Positions 1 to 11,640 of a stretch of DNA of 64,000 bases are shown piece after piece; the first letter of the stretch is position 1, and each line of letters begins with the position of its first letter. The notes below the pieces were generated by a model. That model was not told the DNA's origin and did not search any database. It saw nothing but the letters and a program-made list of their open reading frames with translations. Position numbers and translations under genes: made by a program. This stretch comes from Dipetalonema caudispina (taxonomy: Eukaryota; Nematoda; Chromadorea; Rhabditida; Onchocercidae), in the NCBI GenBank assembly GCA_013365325.1, contig JABVXV010000238.1:1-64000 (forward strand), in the 5' to 3' direction.

Positions 1-235
<235 letters not shown>

Positions 236-818
236 GATCATAATTTGAATTGTAGTAAATGCTACAACTGGCTGAAGTAGAACGCGAAATAATATTTTTC
301 TAAAACGCACAACACACATAATAACATTCAAAAATAATAATAGATTATTGATGAATATGTAAATTTCAAAGTCAACAATTTATTAAAATTAGCATCAATG
401 AGCAACAAATCTACACTATTTCAACATAAACAAATTTAATCTTGAATTAATTGTTAATCTAATATTTTGTGAGATTTTCTCAAAAAAATTTTCATTTTTT
501 TTTTTTTTTTTTTGACAAATGTATTCATTTCATCTATCGTACAATAATGAAAATAAAATAATGTGAAAGGGAAAAGAAAAAGTTTAAAATAAATACGAAA
601 TAATAAAAATACTACATTTGTTGTATTTAAATTGTTATTGTAATTCGTATTTTAATAATTTGGGTGATAAGCTTTTTGGGTTTTGATAACGTCCAGTTCA
701 CCACTTCTCTTAGCTAATGTGACATTTGCGCTAATATCCCTTTTATTTTTTTTTTTCTCCCTCCCTCTCTCTCTCTCTCTCTCTTCGTCTCTCACCATTT
801 TTTTCTATTCTACTGTAA
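236..818. other. AT-rich non-coding stretch with pyrimidine tract
   Basis: No coding signal is seen. The stretch holds poly-T near 497-513 and a CT-rich pyrimidine tract (about 743-785, mostly CT dinucleotides) immediately upstream of the ATG of the candidate exon at 819. The tract could be part of a promoter or 5' UTR if that exon is real. Confidence 0.6.
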
Positions 819-897
819 ATGGCAAAACAAACTAAAGTGAAAACTGTTGCTTTAACAGATACTATCGATAGAATTCAACGATTCTTCCTGGAAAAAG
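819..897 (+). CDS. Candidate isolated first coding exon (unassigned)
   Basis: An ATG opens a 26-codon frame starting MAKQTKVKTVAL and ending RIQRFFLEK, then a G|GTACAG donor (phase 1). Its mix of polar, charged and hydrophobic residues contrasts with the low-complexity frames around it, and it follows a CT-rich tract. I do not recognise the family. No partner exon is certain. The candidate exon at 31280 has the matching entry phase (1), but 30 kb of intron would be needed. It could be the start of a gene with very long introns, or a chance open frame; a 26-codon frame is not rare in such AT-rich DNA. Confidence 0.33.
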
Positions 898-1310
898 GTA
901 CAGCAGCAATGAATCAAAAGCTGAAGCAAAAAAAAAAAAAAAAAAAATGTGGAAAAAAAGGCGAAAAAGACAGTGGATGAAAGGGAAGAAGAAAGGAAAG
1001 CGGTAAATTCCGGTTGTAAGTAAAAGTTTCTATTGACAAGGAATAAGGTGAAAAAGAACGGGGTAAACTGATGAAAGAAGGTTACAAGCGGAAGAGGAAA
1101 GAGGAAAACTATTCCACTTTTCGTTTTTTTTTTTTTTTTCCCCCTTCTTTTTTTCTCCTTTCTTCAACCGGCTAATTCATCAACAACCAATCTATGTGCT
1201 TTGATCTTCTTGTCTAGACTTGATCTTAATCAAAATCTATTCTAACACTTTTTCAACATTAAGAAATTCATTGAACAAAACAAACTTTTTGCATACAATT
1301 CATGTTCATT
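898..1310. other. Purine-rich and poly-A/T non-coding stretch
   Basis: The stretch holds A-runs (929-947), purine-rich GAAGAAAGGAAAG sequence on the plus strand and a poly-T/C tract near 1125-1160. No gene or structured element is seen. Confidence 0.6.
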
Positions 1311-1693
1311 GCATTATTATTATTATTATTATTATTACTATTATTATTATTCTTTCTTATTATTATTCTCATTATTACTCTTTCTTATTATTATCCTTAT
1401 TATTATCATTATTATTATCACCATTACTACCATCGCTATCATCACTATTATTATCATTATCACTATCATTATTATTATTATTATCACTATCTTATTATTA
1501 TTATTATTATTATCATCGTTATTATTATCATTATTATTATTATCATCATTGTTACTATTATTATCACTATTATTATTATCATTATTATTATTGTTATTAT
1601 TACTGCTATAATTATTATTATTATTAATGTTATCATTGTTATTACTATTATTATTATTACTATCATTATTTTTATTATTGTTGTTGTTGTTAG
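1311..1693. repeat. Degenerate ATT/ACT/ATC microsatellite
   Basis: An interrupted trinucleotide array of mostly ATT, with ACT, ATC and GTT variants. All three forward frames stay open only because of the repeat, giving poly-Ile, poly-Leu or poly-Tyr strings, so no gene is called. Confidence 0.95.
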
Positions 1694-3588
1694 TATTAAA
1701 CCGTTTTGTTTATGTCTTACTTACATTTCCGACATATACATATCTGATCGGATAAAAGGATTATTTGTGATATTATAATAAGATGGTAAATGTATGAATG
1801 ACAATGAGGAAGAAATTGGTAAATTTTATTGATTTAAAGGCTTAAATTTTATCATTAATATATTAGTGATAATGATTGGTGATAAAAATTTTTTATTTTC
1901 ATTAGAAAAATGACAGATTTAAATTACATTAGTTATATACATATATATTTTGGGAATCATTTTTTTCGTGTCATTTTAATTAGTAATTAGTATTTTATAC
2001 GACAAGGGAAAATTATTTGTATAATATAGTAAATCATCCAGAAAAAAAAAAAAAAAAATACATATTTGCTAAAGTATTATTATTCAATTGCTCAATAATT
2101 TGTTGTTACATTATAGCTGATTAAAAATAAATGAATACAATTGTTGTATTCTATAATGTATCGTATAGGCTATCCATTATGAAATTGTTGACATTTACAT
2201 TCTTGAAATGGATGATAAGATAGTATGAGTGATAAAATGATATTTACACTTATATCATAAACTAGCAGATGTTTCGAATAGTTATCAATAAATTTTTTTT
2301 TTATTTCATTTTAAACATTTTTAAAAAATAAATAATCGAATGATTTTGCTATAAATCAAACATATCCTATAATACTAATTACTACGTTGCTGTTTGTAAT
2401 AAATTATATATTTCTTAAATTTATTATTAAACAAATTTTTACCGAAATTATCGAAAATTTCCAATTTCGAAATTATTATTTTTCATTTGGTTATTAAAAA
2501 TTTTAACAAAAGTTTAATTTTTGTGGAAAAATTCGACTTTTATTGAAAAAAAAAAAAGTTCTGAACCAGAAATATATTTTAAAAAAAAGTAAATAAAACA
2601 ATTTAATTCAGCTTTCAATTTTGTAAAAAAAAAAAAAAAAAAAAAAAATAAAAATTTCCCACACCTATTTATTTGGTGTTGTGTGTGTGTATCTGTGTAT
2701 TGTTGGTTAATTTGATTTGGTCAATGAAATCAATCGTTTATGTAAATATATTTGTATTGGTATTAGTAATATATTGTGATGTGGCGGGAGGCGGGATACG
2801 GGGGACCAAAAGCGGGGGTGATATGATCGTTGTTGAGTGCTACAATCATCAACAATACAAAATTTATCTGTCAATTCCTCATGAATTATGTATGGTTTAA
2901 TTCGGCCCACAATAACTGCACAAGTCGTAGGGAAAACAATTTTTTTTTTTTGTTGAATATATATGATATGCAGAAAGGAATAGCAAATTAGGCTAATGTA
3001 ATTTGAAAATGGAAAAGAAAAAGGGAAAGAGAAAAAGGAAAGAGAAAGAAAAATTCATTTAAAATTGATTTTATGGAAGAGGAAAATTTACATTTAAACT
3101 TTTACTCTAATTAATTATTAGTTGTTTTTAGTGGAAAAAAAAGAAAAAATGTATGCCATTTCTTCGATATTATCAAATTTGATAGTAAATGATATAAATG
3201 ATTAAAGTTTCTTTAAAAATGATACCATATATATTATCACAAATAATAATTTTTAGCAGATTTGTTAAACTAAAAAGATTTGTTGGAATGGAAATGGAAA
3301 AAAAAAGACGAAAAGTTTAATAAAATTATTAAATCTTTTAAATATTATCTATAATATGTAAGTAAAAGATAAAAGAATGAAAAAAAATCAATGAACTTAT
3401 TACTTTAACTATTATATACTAAATGTAAGCAACAAAAAAAAAAAAAAAAAAAAGAAAAGAAAGAAAGAGAAAAGTAACTTTTTTTTTTTTTTTCTTTGGT
3501 TATATTTTATAGCATATGATTGATTAATAGTGAATTTGAATTTTTTGTTATGTTAGAATGAATCTTTTTGAAATTCGAATTGAGTAAA
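1694..3588. other. AT-rich non-coding region with one G-rich island
   Basis: Mostly very AT-rich sequence with homopolymers (2624-2648, 3434-3453, 3480-3493). The exception is about 2660-2930: GT-rich DNA, then four G-tracts at 2786-2817. No reading frame there shows convincing protein character. Confidence 0.55.
2786..2817 (+). other. Putative G-quadruplex motif
   Basis: Four G-runs of 3, 3, 5 and 5 bases lie within 32 nt (2786-2788, 2793-2795, 2800-2804, 2813-2817). This is a sharp GC island in DNA otherwise roughly three-quarters A+T. The longest loop is 8 nt, so folding is plausible but not certain. Confidence 0.5.
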
Positions 3589-3689
3589 AGAATGAAGGAA
3601 TGAAGGAATGAAGGAATGAAGGAATGAAGGAAGGAAAGAAGGAAGGAAGGAAGGAATGAAGGAAGGAAGGAAGAAAGGAAGGAAGAGAG
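3589..3689. repeat. GAATGAAG / GGAA tandem repeat
   Basis: An array of AATGAAGG octamers passes into GGAA tetramers on the plus strand. The complementary frame reads Ser/Phe/Leu/Pro only. Confidence 0.95.
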
Positions 3690-3920
3690 ATACATTCATC
3701 GAATTTCAACTAGACTGATCCTACTGGAAACAGTGGTACTGCAAAGGACACACTGATCATCATCACATATAAGAATGTATGCTTTCGAGAAAACTGGCTG
3801 CATCATTCATTATCATCGCTAAAAGCAAGATGATTCAATTCACCAACCTATTATTTTCACTTTTCAGAAAAGAGAATTTTTGTTATTCTAAATTTTTCCA
3901 TTCACTTTTACACGACTATC

Positions 3921-3942
3921 AAATAATAATATTAATATTAAT

Positions 3943-4015
<73 letters not shown>

Positions 4016-4069
4016 GTAATAATAATAATGCTAATAATAATAGTAGTAATAGTAATAATGATAATAATA

Positions 4070-4136
<67 letters not shown>

Positions 4137-4249
4137 TAATAATAATAATGATAATAATAATAATAATAACAATAATAATAATAATAATGATGATAATAAT
4201 AACAATAATAATAGTGATAACAATGATAATGGTAATAATAATAATAATT
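3921..4249. repeat. AAT trinucleotide microsatellite
   Basis: About 330 bp of AAT with GAT, AGT and AAC interruptions. Long open frames on both strands (poly-Ile, poly-Leu, poly-Tyr) are artefacts of the repeat. Confidence 0.97.
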
Positions 4250-4665
4250 GCATTCATGTATAAAATCTTCCATTTTTTTACTATTAAAAATTTCTCAATT
4301 TTCCAAAAAATAAAAGAAATGGTTAATTTTTTTAAAAACAAAAGGAAAAAAAAGAAAATAGAAAGAAAGAAAGAAAAAACAAAAAGAAAAATGAAAAAAG
4401 AAAGAAAGGCAATTTTTTAAAAATAAAGAAAGACGAAATTTTCTAGCTTTTCATAGATTTGTTAAAATGTAAATGTTTTAGCAAAATAATTGATCGTTGA
4501 TTCGTTTGCTTATTCGATTTCATTAACTTTACCATCAATTCAATTTTGCTGAATTAAAAATGCTATATTAAGTTTATGTTTCAGTTTTCTTTCTTAGCAA
4601 TTGCAAAAAAAGAGAAAAAAAAAATTGATAGGAAATGGATAGAAAAAAAAACGGCAACATTGTCA

Positions 4666-4702
<37 letters not shown>

Positions 4703-5846
4703 CCGATTTAAGATAAGATGAGCGAATTAAATCGAAATGTTAACTATCACTTTTTTTTTTTAGAAATCAATAAATATTGTGCATTTCTAATTGGTGAAAA
4801 AAAAAAAAAAAACGAAAAATTGGATTATCAACGTGATCTACTTGGATTATCAACGTGATCTACTTGGATATCAACGTGATCTACTTGGGTTATCAACGTG
4901 ATCAATTCAGAATGTCAATGTAATCTGTCATTTGCCATATGTTTTTATATAATAAATATGCTTAATTATAGGAAAAATAAAGGCAAAAAAATGAAACGAT
5001 ATGTTAATGATATGTTAAACTAAAATTACGAAAGGGATCGATGACTGATGTGGATGTTCGTATGCCTTTTTTACATAAAAATTAACATTTTTGAAACTTG
5101 TTACACTGACAACTGCACACTTTTTCAATTGGCTAAAAAGCCAACGAATTTTCCTTTGTGTTTTTTTTTTCTTTTTTTTTTGCTTTTTTTTTTTTTTTGC
5201 TTTTTTTTTTGTATTTGATTTACAGGTATTCTTCGTATTCACTTGTCATTTTTCAAAAAAACTTTACTTTTGCCTGAAATGATATTAATCACTTTAGTCC
5301 AGACCGTCTATCCGGTCATTTTTTTACGTGTAATATGTGTATTTTTCAATCGCTAACATACTATATAAATGATATTTCACTAAGAGCATCATTTGCTAAA
5401 ACAATGAATGAAGGCTATTATCATTAATTATCACTAAGCTAAATAGTTATAGCATTTCATAAAATACATTTGTTGAGGTGGAATGATTTTGATGCTATAA
5501 ATGATGTATAATAACTGATAAGAAAATGACAAAATATAAAACTATATGATGAGGAGATGAAGTAGAAAAGAACTTCAATATACCTTATCAGTGCAAATAG
5601 AATGGAATTTCCTGCGTAAAAATGGGTAAAACATGAGTCGTATATATATATATGTGTACACTAAAATATATGTATATATCTATCTTGCTCTTCAACAACT
5701 ATCACAAATGTGATGAGTAACTGATAACAGTTCCGCAACTGATAATATTTATTGCTAATAAGCCTATGAAAACAAAGAATGAAAAAGAACAACATCTAAA
5801 GATCACTGTTTCTGATAACCATTATTTCAAATCTAATGTTAAAAAA
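4250..5846. other. AT-rich non-coding stretch
   Basis: No gene is seen. Contents are an AT dinucleotide run (4667-4702), the 22-bp tandem repeat listed separately, mixed poly-T with C/G interruptions at 5160-5210, and short AT runs near 5640. Confidence 0.55.
4820..4903. repeat. 22-bp tandem repeat, about four copies
   Basis: The unit TTGGATTATCAACGTGATCT plus AC occurs at 4820, 4842, 4864 (one base shorter) and 4885 (last copy truncated at 4903). The copies are nearly identical, suggesting recent expansion. There are no spacers, so this is not a CRISPR array. Confidence 0.95.
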
Positions 5847-5974
5847 TAATAATAATTATTATTATTGTTATTATTACTATTATTATTGTTGTTGTTATTA
5901 TTGTTGTTGTTATTATTATTATTATTATTACAACAATATTGGTAATGATAATGATAATAATAATAATAATAATA
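5847..5974. repeat. ATT array followed by complementary AAT array
   Basis: AAT, then a long ATT/GTT block, then GAT/AAT. The ATT block (to about 5930) and the AAT block (about 5950-5974) are mutually complementary and could fold into a hairpin. Confidence 0.85.
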
Positions 5975-7782
5975 AGATGTAAGATTTTGTTGGAAAAGTG
6001 GTACCTTTGTTGGATGGAATGAAGATTGGATGATGATGCTGTGTTTCTTTAAGGAGATAAAAGAGAACGATGAAAATGGGAGAACTGAAAGATAGACGAA
6101 GTCAATGACCTTGTTTTTACCCCATAAAAATGTGGGTCAAGTTGAGTTCATTATTGAATGCTCAACAAGATGAGCATGCAAAATATACAGGAAGTTATTG
6201 CATTTATGTCATTTGATTTCAAAATTCGACATAATTTTATGTGTTACTTGAATGTTAATGATGGTTAACACTAAGTATAGAATTAATTAGATCAAATAAT
6301 GTATAAAAGTGTAATAATATGATGACATGTTGTAAATGTATTACCTTCAGTACAATGAATGTAAATTTTAACATAAAATGTAAATTTTATGTTAAAATTA
6401 CAAATAATAGTAATTGAGGTATTTAAATAATTTGATAAAAATTTAAAAAAGATAAATTTTATTCTTTTTTGTATTTCACAATATGTTATTAAATATATAT
6501 AATCTTATATTCTGTTTAAAATCTTATATTCATATTCTTTGCTTCTCACTAATTTTTTCCCATTATTAATTTCATTTTTTTTTTTTTAAAAACATACATT
6601 TCTTTTATACATACAACTATAAAGGGAAAAAAAGGAAAAAAAAAAGTTTAAAATCAATAATTCAAAAATTTAGAAATGATATTTTTGTATCTGTCTTTTT
6701 CCAAAAATGCTGTTTACTTTTGCCTTTTTAAAATAGATTTCAAGAAAAAAAAAAAAAAAGTGAGGAAAAAAGGAGAAATATTATTAACAATTAAGAAGGA
6801 AAGAGTAAAATTATACATTACCTGGCAACATTTTTCATCCATTGATTTTAATATTAAAACAAAAAAGAAAATCTAGATTTTTTTGTATCAACTTTAATCC
6901 TAATCTCAATTCTCAAGTGACCTCTACCTCTCTTTTTTTCTCTTTCTTTTCCTCTCAACTCTTTTTTCTTTAATTCTTCTATTCATTAACATAATATTTA
7001 CAATTTTACTGCATTAGCAAAGATGTGTATTTGAGAGTATACTTATGTTAATATCAGAAACGAAAGATCGAAAGATTGATTAACTGGAATATATATATAT
7101 ATATATATAATCTAATTTTTTTTTTTTTGCTTCCATATAATCGTTTCAATGATACAAAGATATATTTGAAATGCACCGCAGGATAAGGTAATATAATACA
7201 TTTTAATTATATAATAGGCAAATACTCACAATAAAATAAATTTAAAAAATTATAAAAAAATTAAAATTTAAATAGTATGAATTTATTTTCATAATTTTAT
7301 TCATTTTTTCACATGCATGCTACATTCTGCATATATCATAGCAGTAATAAAATATGTGAAATTAAATAAAAATTTGATAATAATATCGTCAAAATTTTCT
7401 AGTAAAAATAATTGAATTATAACGAGCAGTATTGATCAATTAAATATCAAATTAAGCTTATCAAATATTGCAACTATGCTATTCCCTATTTTTCATTCCT
7501 CATTCCTCTTTCAATTCCTCTTTTCTTTTTTTTTTCCCTTTTGATCATAAAAAAAAAAAAAAAAAAACCTGTTTTATCAAAAACAAGCTTAGACAAGGTG
7601 TTATCATAAAAGAGATAAGCCAATGAGAGAAATGACATTTTTGGATCTTTTTAACAAAAAATAAAAAAAAATAAAACAAGAAAATCTTGTTTAAGCTGCT
7701 ATATTTTTCTTGTGCCTTTCATTCTCTAAAATCTTCTCTGTTAAATTATTTTAAAAAGGGATGAAGTGAGAGAAAGAGAGAG

Positions 7783-7813
<31 letters not shown>

Positions 7814-9473
7814 AACAGACAAAAGTATCACATTTTCATTAAAATTAGCAAGAGGAAGAGTTTTTTTTTTTTCTTTTTTCCTTTTTTCCTTTTTCATCTA
7901 ATCAAAAGTTTATAAAATTATATTCTTTGCTATCACACTTTATTTTTCCTTTCCCACGAGGTATTACAATATTTAGTTCTTTTAGTTCTAATTTGAATTC
8001 AACTAAAGAAGAAAAAAAAAGAGAATGGAAGAGAGAAAGAAAGGATAGATGGAACTGGTTTTTTTTTTTTTTTTTTTTTTTTAATTTGAAACAGCCTTGT
8101 GACACGTACCAGTAACTCAATCTTTTCATGAACAGCAAAAGGTGATAATTTATGACAATGATGATGATGATAAGAATAATAACTATTATTATAATTATAA
8201 TAATAATAATATTAGTAGTAATAATCTAATATCTGATAAGAGTAGTGATAATGCGCATAATTATAGTTTATAATCAGTGATTATTTGTCAACGGAAATTT
8301 TCAACGGAAAATATCATTGCTATATGTTTGTATTTGTATGATAATTTTGTTTAAATAACTTTCTACCTAAATGACCCTAACATATTTTTATTTGTAATTT
8401 GGCAGTTCAAAATTACTGACATACTCATAAACCTGATATATTAATTAGAAGCAATTTAAAAATTGACGATAAATATTGCCACTTATCATATTACTACTAT
8501 AATAGCTATTACGGTTATGATATATCAAAGTAAAATGTTAGATGATTGAAGAAATAATTCATAATTATATTTGTTACCAAAAGATAATTAGTTTGAAGAT
8601 ATTAAGTTATGAAAAGTTATCAACTTATCAACGTAAACATATGTATAACATTTAGAAATAATTGATACTTCTAAACATAGCCGATAACTTAAACAATTAA
8701 TTAATAAGAAGTAAGTAAGAAAAAGCTATACTATGGATGAAGAAGAAGGAAAATAAAAGAAAATTTAGTGATAAGATAGCTAAATGATAAAATGATTAAG
8801 CTTTTATTTCATTTTTTTTTTACTCTTTTGCTTTTTTTTTTTTCGCTATCCTTTCTTTACATACAAACAAAATTCCAATTTTCAATTTTTGTTATCAATT
8901 TTAAACAAATGCTCTGTAACAAATGCAAATGATAAGATCAGTTTGATATTTGCTTGAATAATACTTTATACTTTCCTACTGGATGATAAAATTATTGAAA
9001 GGATGGATTATCCGATTGGTATATCATTTATGGCTTGTTAGCCAGAAAGAAATAATAGGAAATATATGATAGGAAATTAATATAAAATTAAACAAATGCC
9101 AATTGATCGATCCTATAATGTTTCATTAGATTATCATTGTTTACTTTCCAATATTCTTTTGTTTGTTTGCTATTGAAGGAATTCAATATAAATCGAAGGA
9201 AAGATATCAATATATATATATATATTTGTGAGGTCATAGGATAAAAGTATTTCTCCAACAGGAAGAAAGAAAGTACTATTTCTTCATAAGAGATCAAAAA
9301 TCACATAGAAAAGTATTAAGGTCAAACAGAAATTCGAAAAAACAAAAAAAACAAAAAGCAAAAAATGAGTAAAGCTGTTATTTTTATCAAAGTATGACTC
9401 AGGAAAAAAGTATCTAAAAAAAAAAGGAAGAAAAAATTGAAGAACAGGAATAGCAGCAAATGGTACGTCGATG
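5975..9473. other. AT-rich non-coding region with simple repeats
   Basis: Contains a 16-bp palindrome (listed separately), GA/GAAA repeats at 7771-7815, poly-T at 8060-8082, ATG/AAT repeats at 8155-8225 and an AT run at 9210-9225. A minus-strand segment at about 6088-6015 has a good acceptor and two open frames, but nothing joins to it. No gene is called. Confidence 0.5.
6364..6399. repeat. Perfect short inverted repeat (16-bp arms, 4-nt loop)
   Basis: Arms 6364-6379 and 6384-6399 are exact reverse complements around a GTAA loop. No neighbouring gene explains it as a terminator, and the all-AT-type stem could arise by chance or from a mini-transposon remnant. Confidence 0.8.
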
Positions 9474-9652
9474 TGTTGATGATGATGATGATGACGATAC
9501 TGATGATGATGATGATGATGATGATGAAAATGATGATGATGTTGATGGTGATGATGATGATGATAATGATGATGATTATGATGATGAAAATGAAGATGAA
9601 GATGATGAAAATGAAGATGATGATATTGATGATTATGATGATGATGACGATA

Positions 9653-9684
<32 letters not shown>
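9474..9684. repeat. GAT trinucleotide microsatellite
   Basis: An interrupted GAT array (GAT/GAC/GAA/AAT). Forward frames read poly-Asp or poly-Met and the reverse frame poly-His. It abuts a GC-rich unique segment, so it might lie inside an exon, but no start and splice set supports that. Confidence 0.93.
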
Positions 9685-9685
<1 letters not shown>

Positions 9686-9778
9686 CCTCCCCGAAGCGGT
9701 GCCAGTCGGCGGAGTTGACCTCTCCTGGCTGAATCGGTACCGCCTATCCCTTCCTCCCGAGTTCCGTTGTGTATACAG
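9685..9778. other. GC-rich unique island, possible exon fragment
   Basis: About 90 bp of complex, visibly GC-rich sequence stands alone in AT-rich DNA. Forward, one frame contains PEAVPVGG and LSWLNRYRLSL before a stop. Reverse, another frame contains RDRRYRFSQERSTPPTGT and runs into the His-coding repeat; an acceptor-like TTCATAG (near 9795) and a GTACCA donor (near 9467) bracket it. Both strands stay open, so the coding strand cannot be chosen. It may be an exon, a decayed gene fragment or inserted DNA. Confidence 0.4.
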
Positions 9779-9902
9779 AATGAATCTATGAATATTATTT
9801 ACACAACGAATTCAAACAATTTCCCCAACTTGTACGGATCACTTTTAGCATGAATGATTGAATGCAGGAAATGAGTGAACGGAATAGGTTCGAGAGATAA
9901 GT

Positions 9903-10001
9903 TAACTTACCAAAGCATATTTAATTTACATAATTAATATAAATTATTAAAAATTAATATAAATTATTAATTATGTAAATTAAATATGCTTTGGTAAGTT
10001 A
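9903..10001. repeat. Long perfect palindrome (37-bp arms, 25-nt loop)
   Basis: Arms 9903-9939 and 9965-10001 are exact reverse complements, starting TAACTTACCAAAGC on the left and ending GCTTTGGTAAGTTA on the right. The loop is AT-only and carries an internal direct repeat. No target-site duplication was found. It resembles a miniature inverted-repeat element or a recently formed hairpin. Confidence 0.93.
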
Positions 10002-10306
10002 CAAAATTTATCATTAAATTCTCTTTGTCAACTTTTTTACCAGAAAATTTCGATTACAAACCATTCCAAAATATTTAATCATCACAACCATCATTGAAAG
10101 ATACATTGAAATGGATAAAAATGGCATGGTAAAAAGATGTTTTGTTCGTAAATTATCATAATGCTTCTGGTTTTTGTTTACTTTCTCTCCACCATTGGGA
10201 ATGGTTGTTAAAAAGATAAATGTAATAATTGCAAATTTTTATTTGTTTAGAAATGAAAAGTATCATATGAAACAAATATAAGTAATAGCTTGAAAAGAGT
10301 TTGAAA

Positions 10307-10360
<54 letters not shown>

Positions 10361-10923
10361 AAAAAAAAAAAGGAAAAAGAAAAAAATAAAAAAAAAAAAA
10401 AAAAAAAAAAAAGAAAGAAAGAAAATTTCATATAAATTCATTTGCTAACTTTAAATATCAGAAAGAAAGAGAGAGAGAGGAAAAAAAAAAAACTTGAAAA
10501 ACAAAGTGAAGATTAAAAAGTTTATCAAATATGGATAATCGAAAAATGAATTTTGTTAGAAGGAAGGAAGAAGCAAAAAAATAAAGGAAGAAAAAAAGAA
10601 AAATTTCTGATTCCGATCGTTTTTAAAATACAAAAAAAAAAAAAATAAAAAAGGGAAGGAAGGAAGAAAAAATAGAATGATATCAGTTTGTCATGTGTAA
10701 GTGTAGTGATAAGAAGATTAAGAAGATCATAGATCTATAATCTTTCAATCATTACCTTTTGTGTTAGAAATTCTCGGAATAAAAAAAAAAGTTATTTATA
10801 TCTTTTTAGCATCGGAAAAATGAAATTCCTGAATAAGTGAATGCCGTAGGCTATCATGAAAAACGGGAAGAAAAAGCAACAAGAATAATAATACCCAATT
10901 CAAGAAGAGAACTAACAACCAAA
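10002..10923. other. AT-rich stretch with very long poly-A cluster
   Basis: The main feature is a cluster of A-runs at about 10311-10412, including one run of more than 40 A. Purine-rich sequence continues on the plus strand to about 10680. No gene is seen. Confidence 0.6.
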
Positions 10924-11640
10924 ATAGCGGGGTGATGGGCGGGAGAGAAAGATTCGAGAAATTTGGAGCATGGAATGAAATGATACCTATAACGGGGGAA
11001 AGGGGGTGGGGAAGTGGAGAGGAAATGGGATACAGTTGTAGTGGAAGGAACAGTCAGTTATCTTGTTTTCGGGACGAGACGGGGAGGAATTTTGAAGGAA
11101 GGAAGGAAGGAAGGGAAGACTTGACCATCAGGTCATAGGTGAGATAAGATGGTACAGTTGGAGGACGATTCGGTTCAATCAGCTTCAATAGGTTAGGACA
11201 GGTAACGGGTGAGAGCGGTATAGGAGGGGGGGAAGGTAGGCGGTTCATCAACAAGTTGAGGGTGACAATATACACCAGAATGAACTCTGTTGAACTATTG
11301 TCATCAAATGACACCCACAATATGTGTGTGTGTATGTGTGTGTATGTATGTGTGTGTGTTTCTGTCTATATGTGATGATTTCCTGCACAATAACCGGTCC
11401 ATTAGAGAGGTCGCGAGGAAATAATCTCGAAAAGATGGAGCGAAAGTAGGAGCAACAGGAGGAACAGTAGGAGGAGGAGGTGAAGGAGGAGGAGGAGGTG
11501 GAGGAAGAGGAGGAGGAAAAGAAGGCCAAACCAACAGGCACCAGCCTGTGATGGGTACAAACTATCACCATCATCACCGTTGACACCAATACCATTATCA
11601 CCAGCAAACATCATGGCAAACAGTAGTTTCTATAGTTCTG
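10924..11640. other. G/purine-rich region with GT microsatellite
   Basis: The plus strand is strongly purine-rich and comparatively GC-rich, with G-tracts (10994-10998, 11002-11006, 11008-11011), GGAA repeats (11095-11115), a GT array (11321-11361) and GGA repeats (11455-11520). Open frames exist on both strands (a 68-codon forward frame from 10932 and an 88-codon reverse frame from 11320). Their composition follows the purine bias, so they are not called as genes, though an unrecognised exon is possible. Confidence 0.5.

Noticed and set aside
1220..1778. Long open frames rich in Ile, Leu and Tyr
   Set aside because: They are translations of the ATT microsatellite in all three frames and have no other coding signal.
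3779..4420. 213-codon forward frame and 121-140-codon reverse frames
   Set aside because: They exist only because the AAT repeat lacks stops in several frames on both strands.
4820..4903. Possible CRISPR array
   Set aside because: Repeats are directly adjacent with no spacers, and the genome is eukaryotic.
6015..6088. Minus-strand exon-like segment with TTTCAG acceptor and GTACCA donor
   Set aside because: Two frames are open and hydrophobic, and no neighbouring exon of matching phase was found; similar chance hits are common in AT-rich DNA.
9437..9732. Poly-Asp and poly-Met open frames
   Set aside because: They derive from the GAT repeat; the start codon is arbitrary and no splice structure supports a gene, though the GC-rich end is kept as a finding.
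10932..11607. Overlapping frames on both strands rich in Gly/Arg or Ser/Pro
   Set aside because: Their composition follows the purine-rich strand bias and simple repeats; no family resemblance or clear splice sites.
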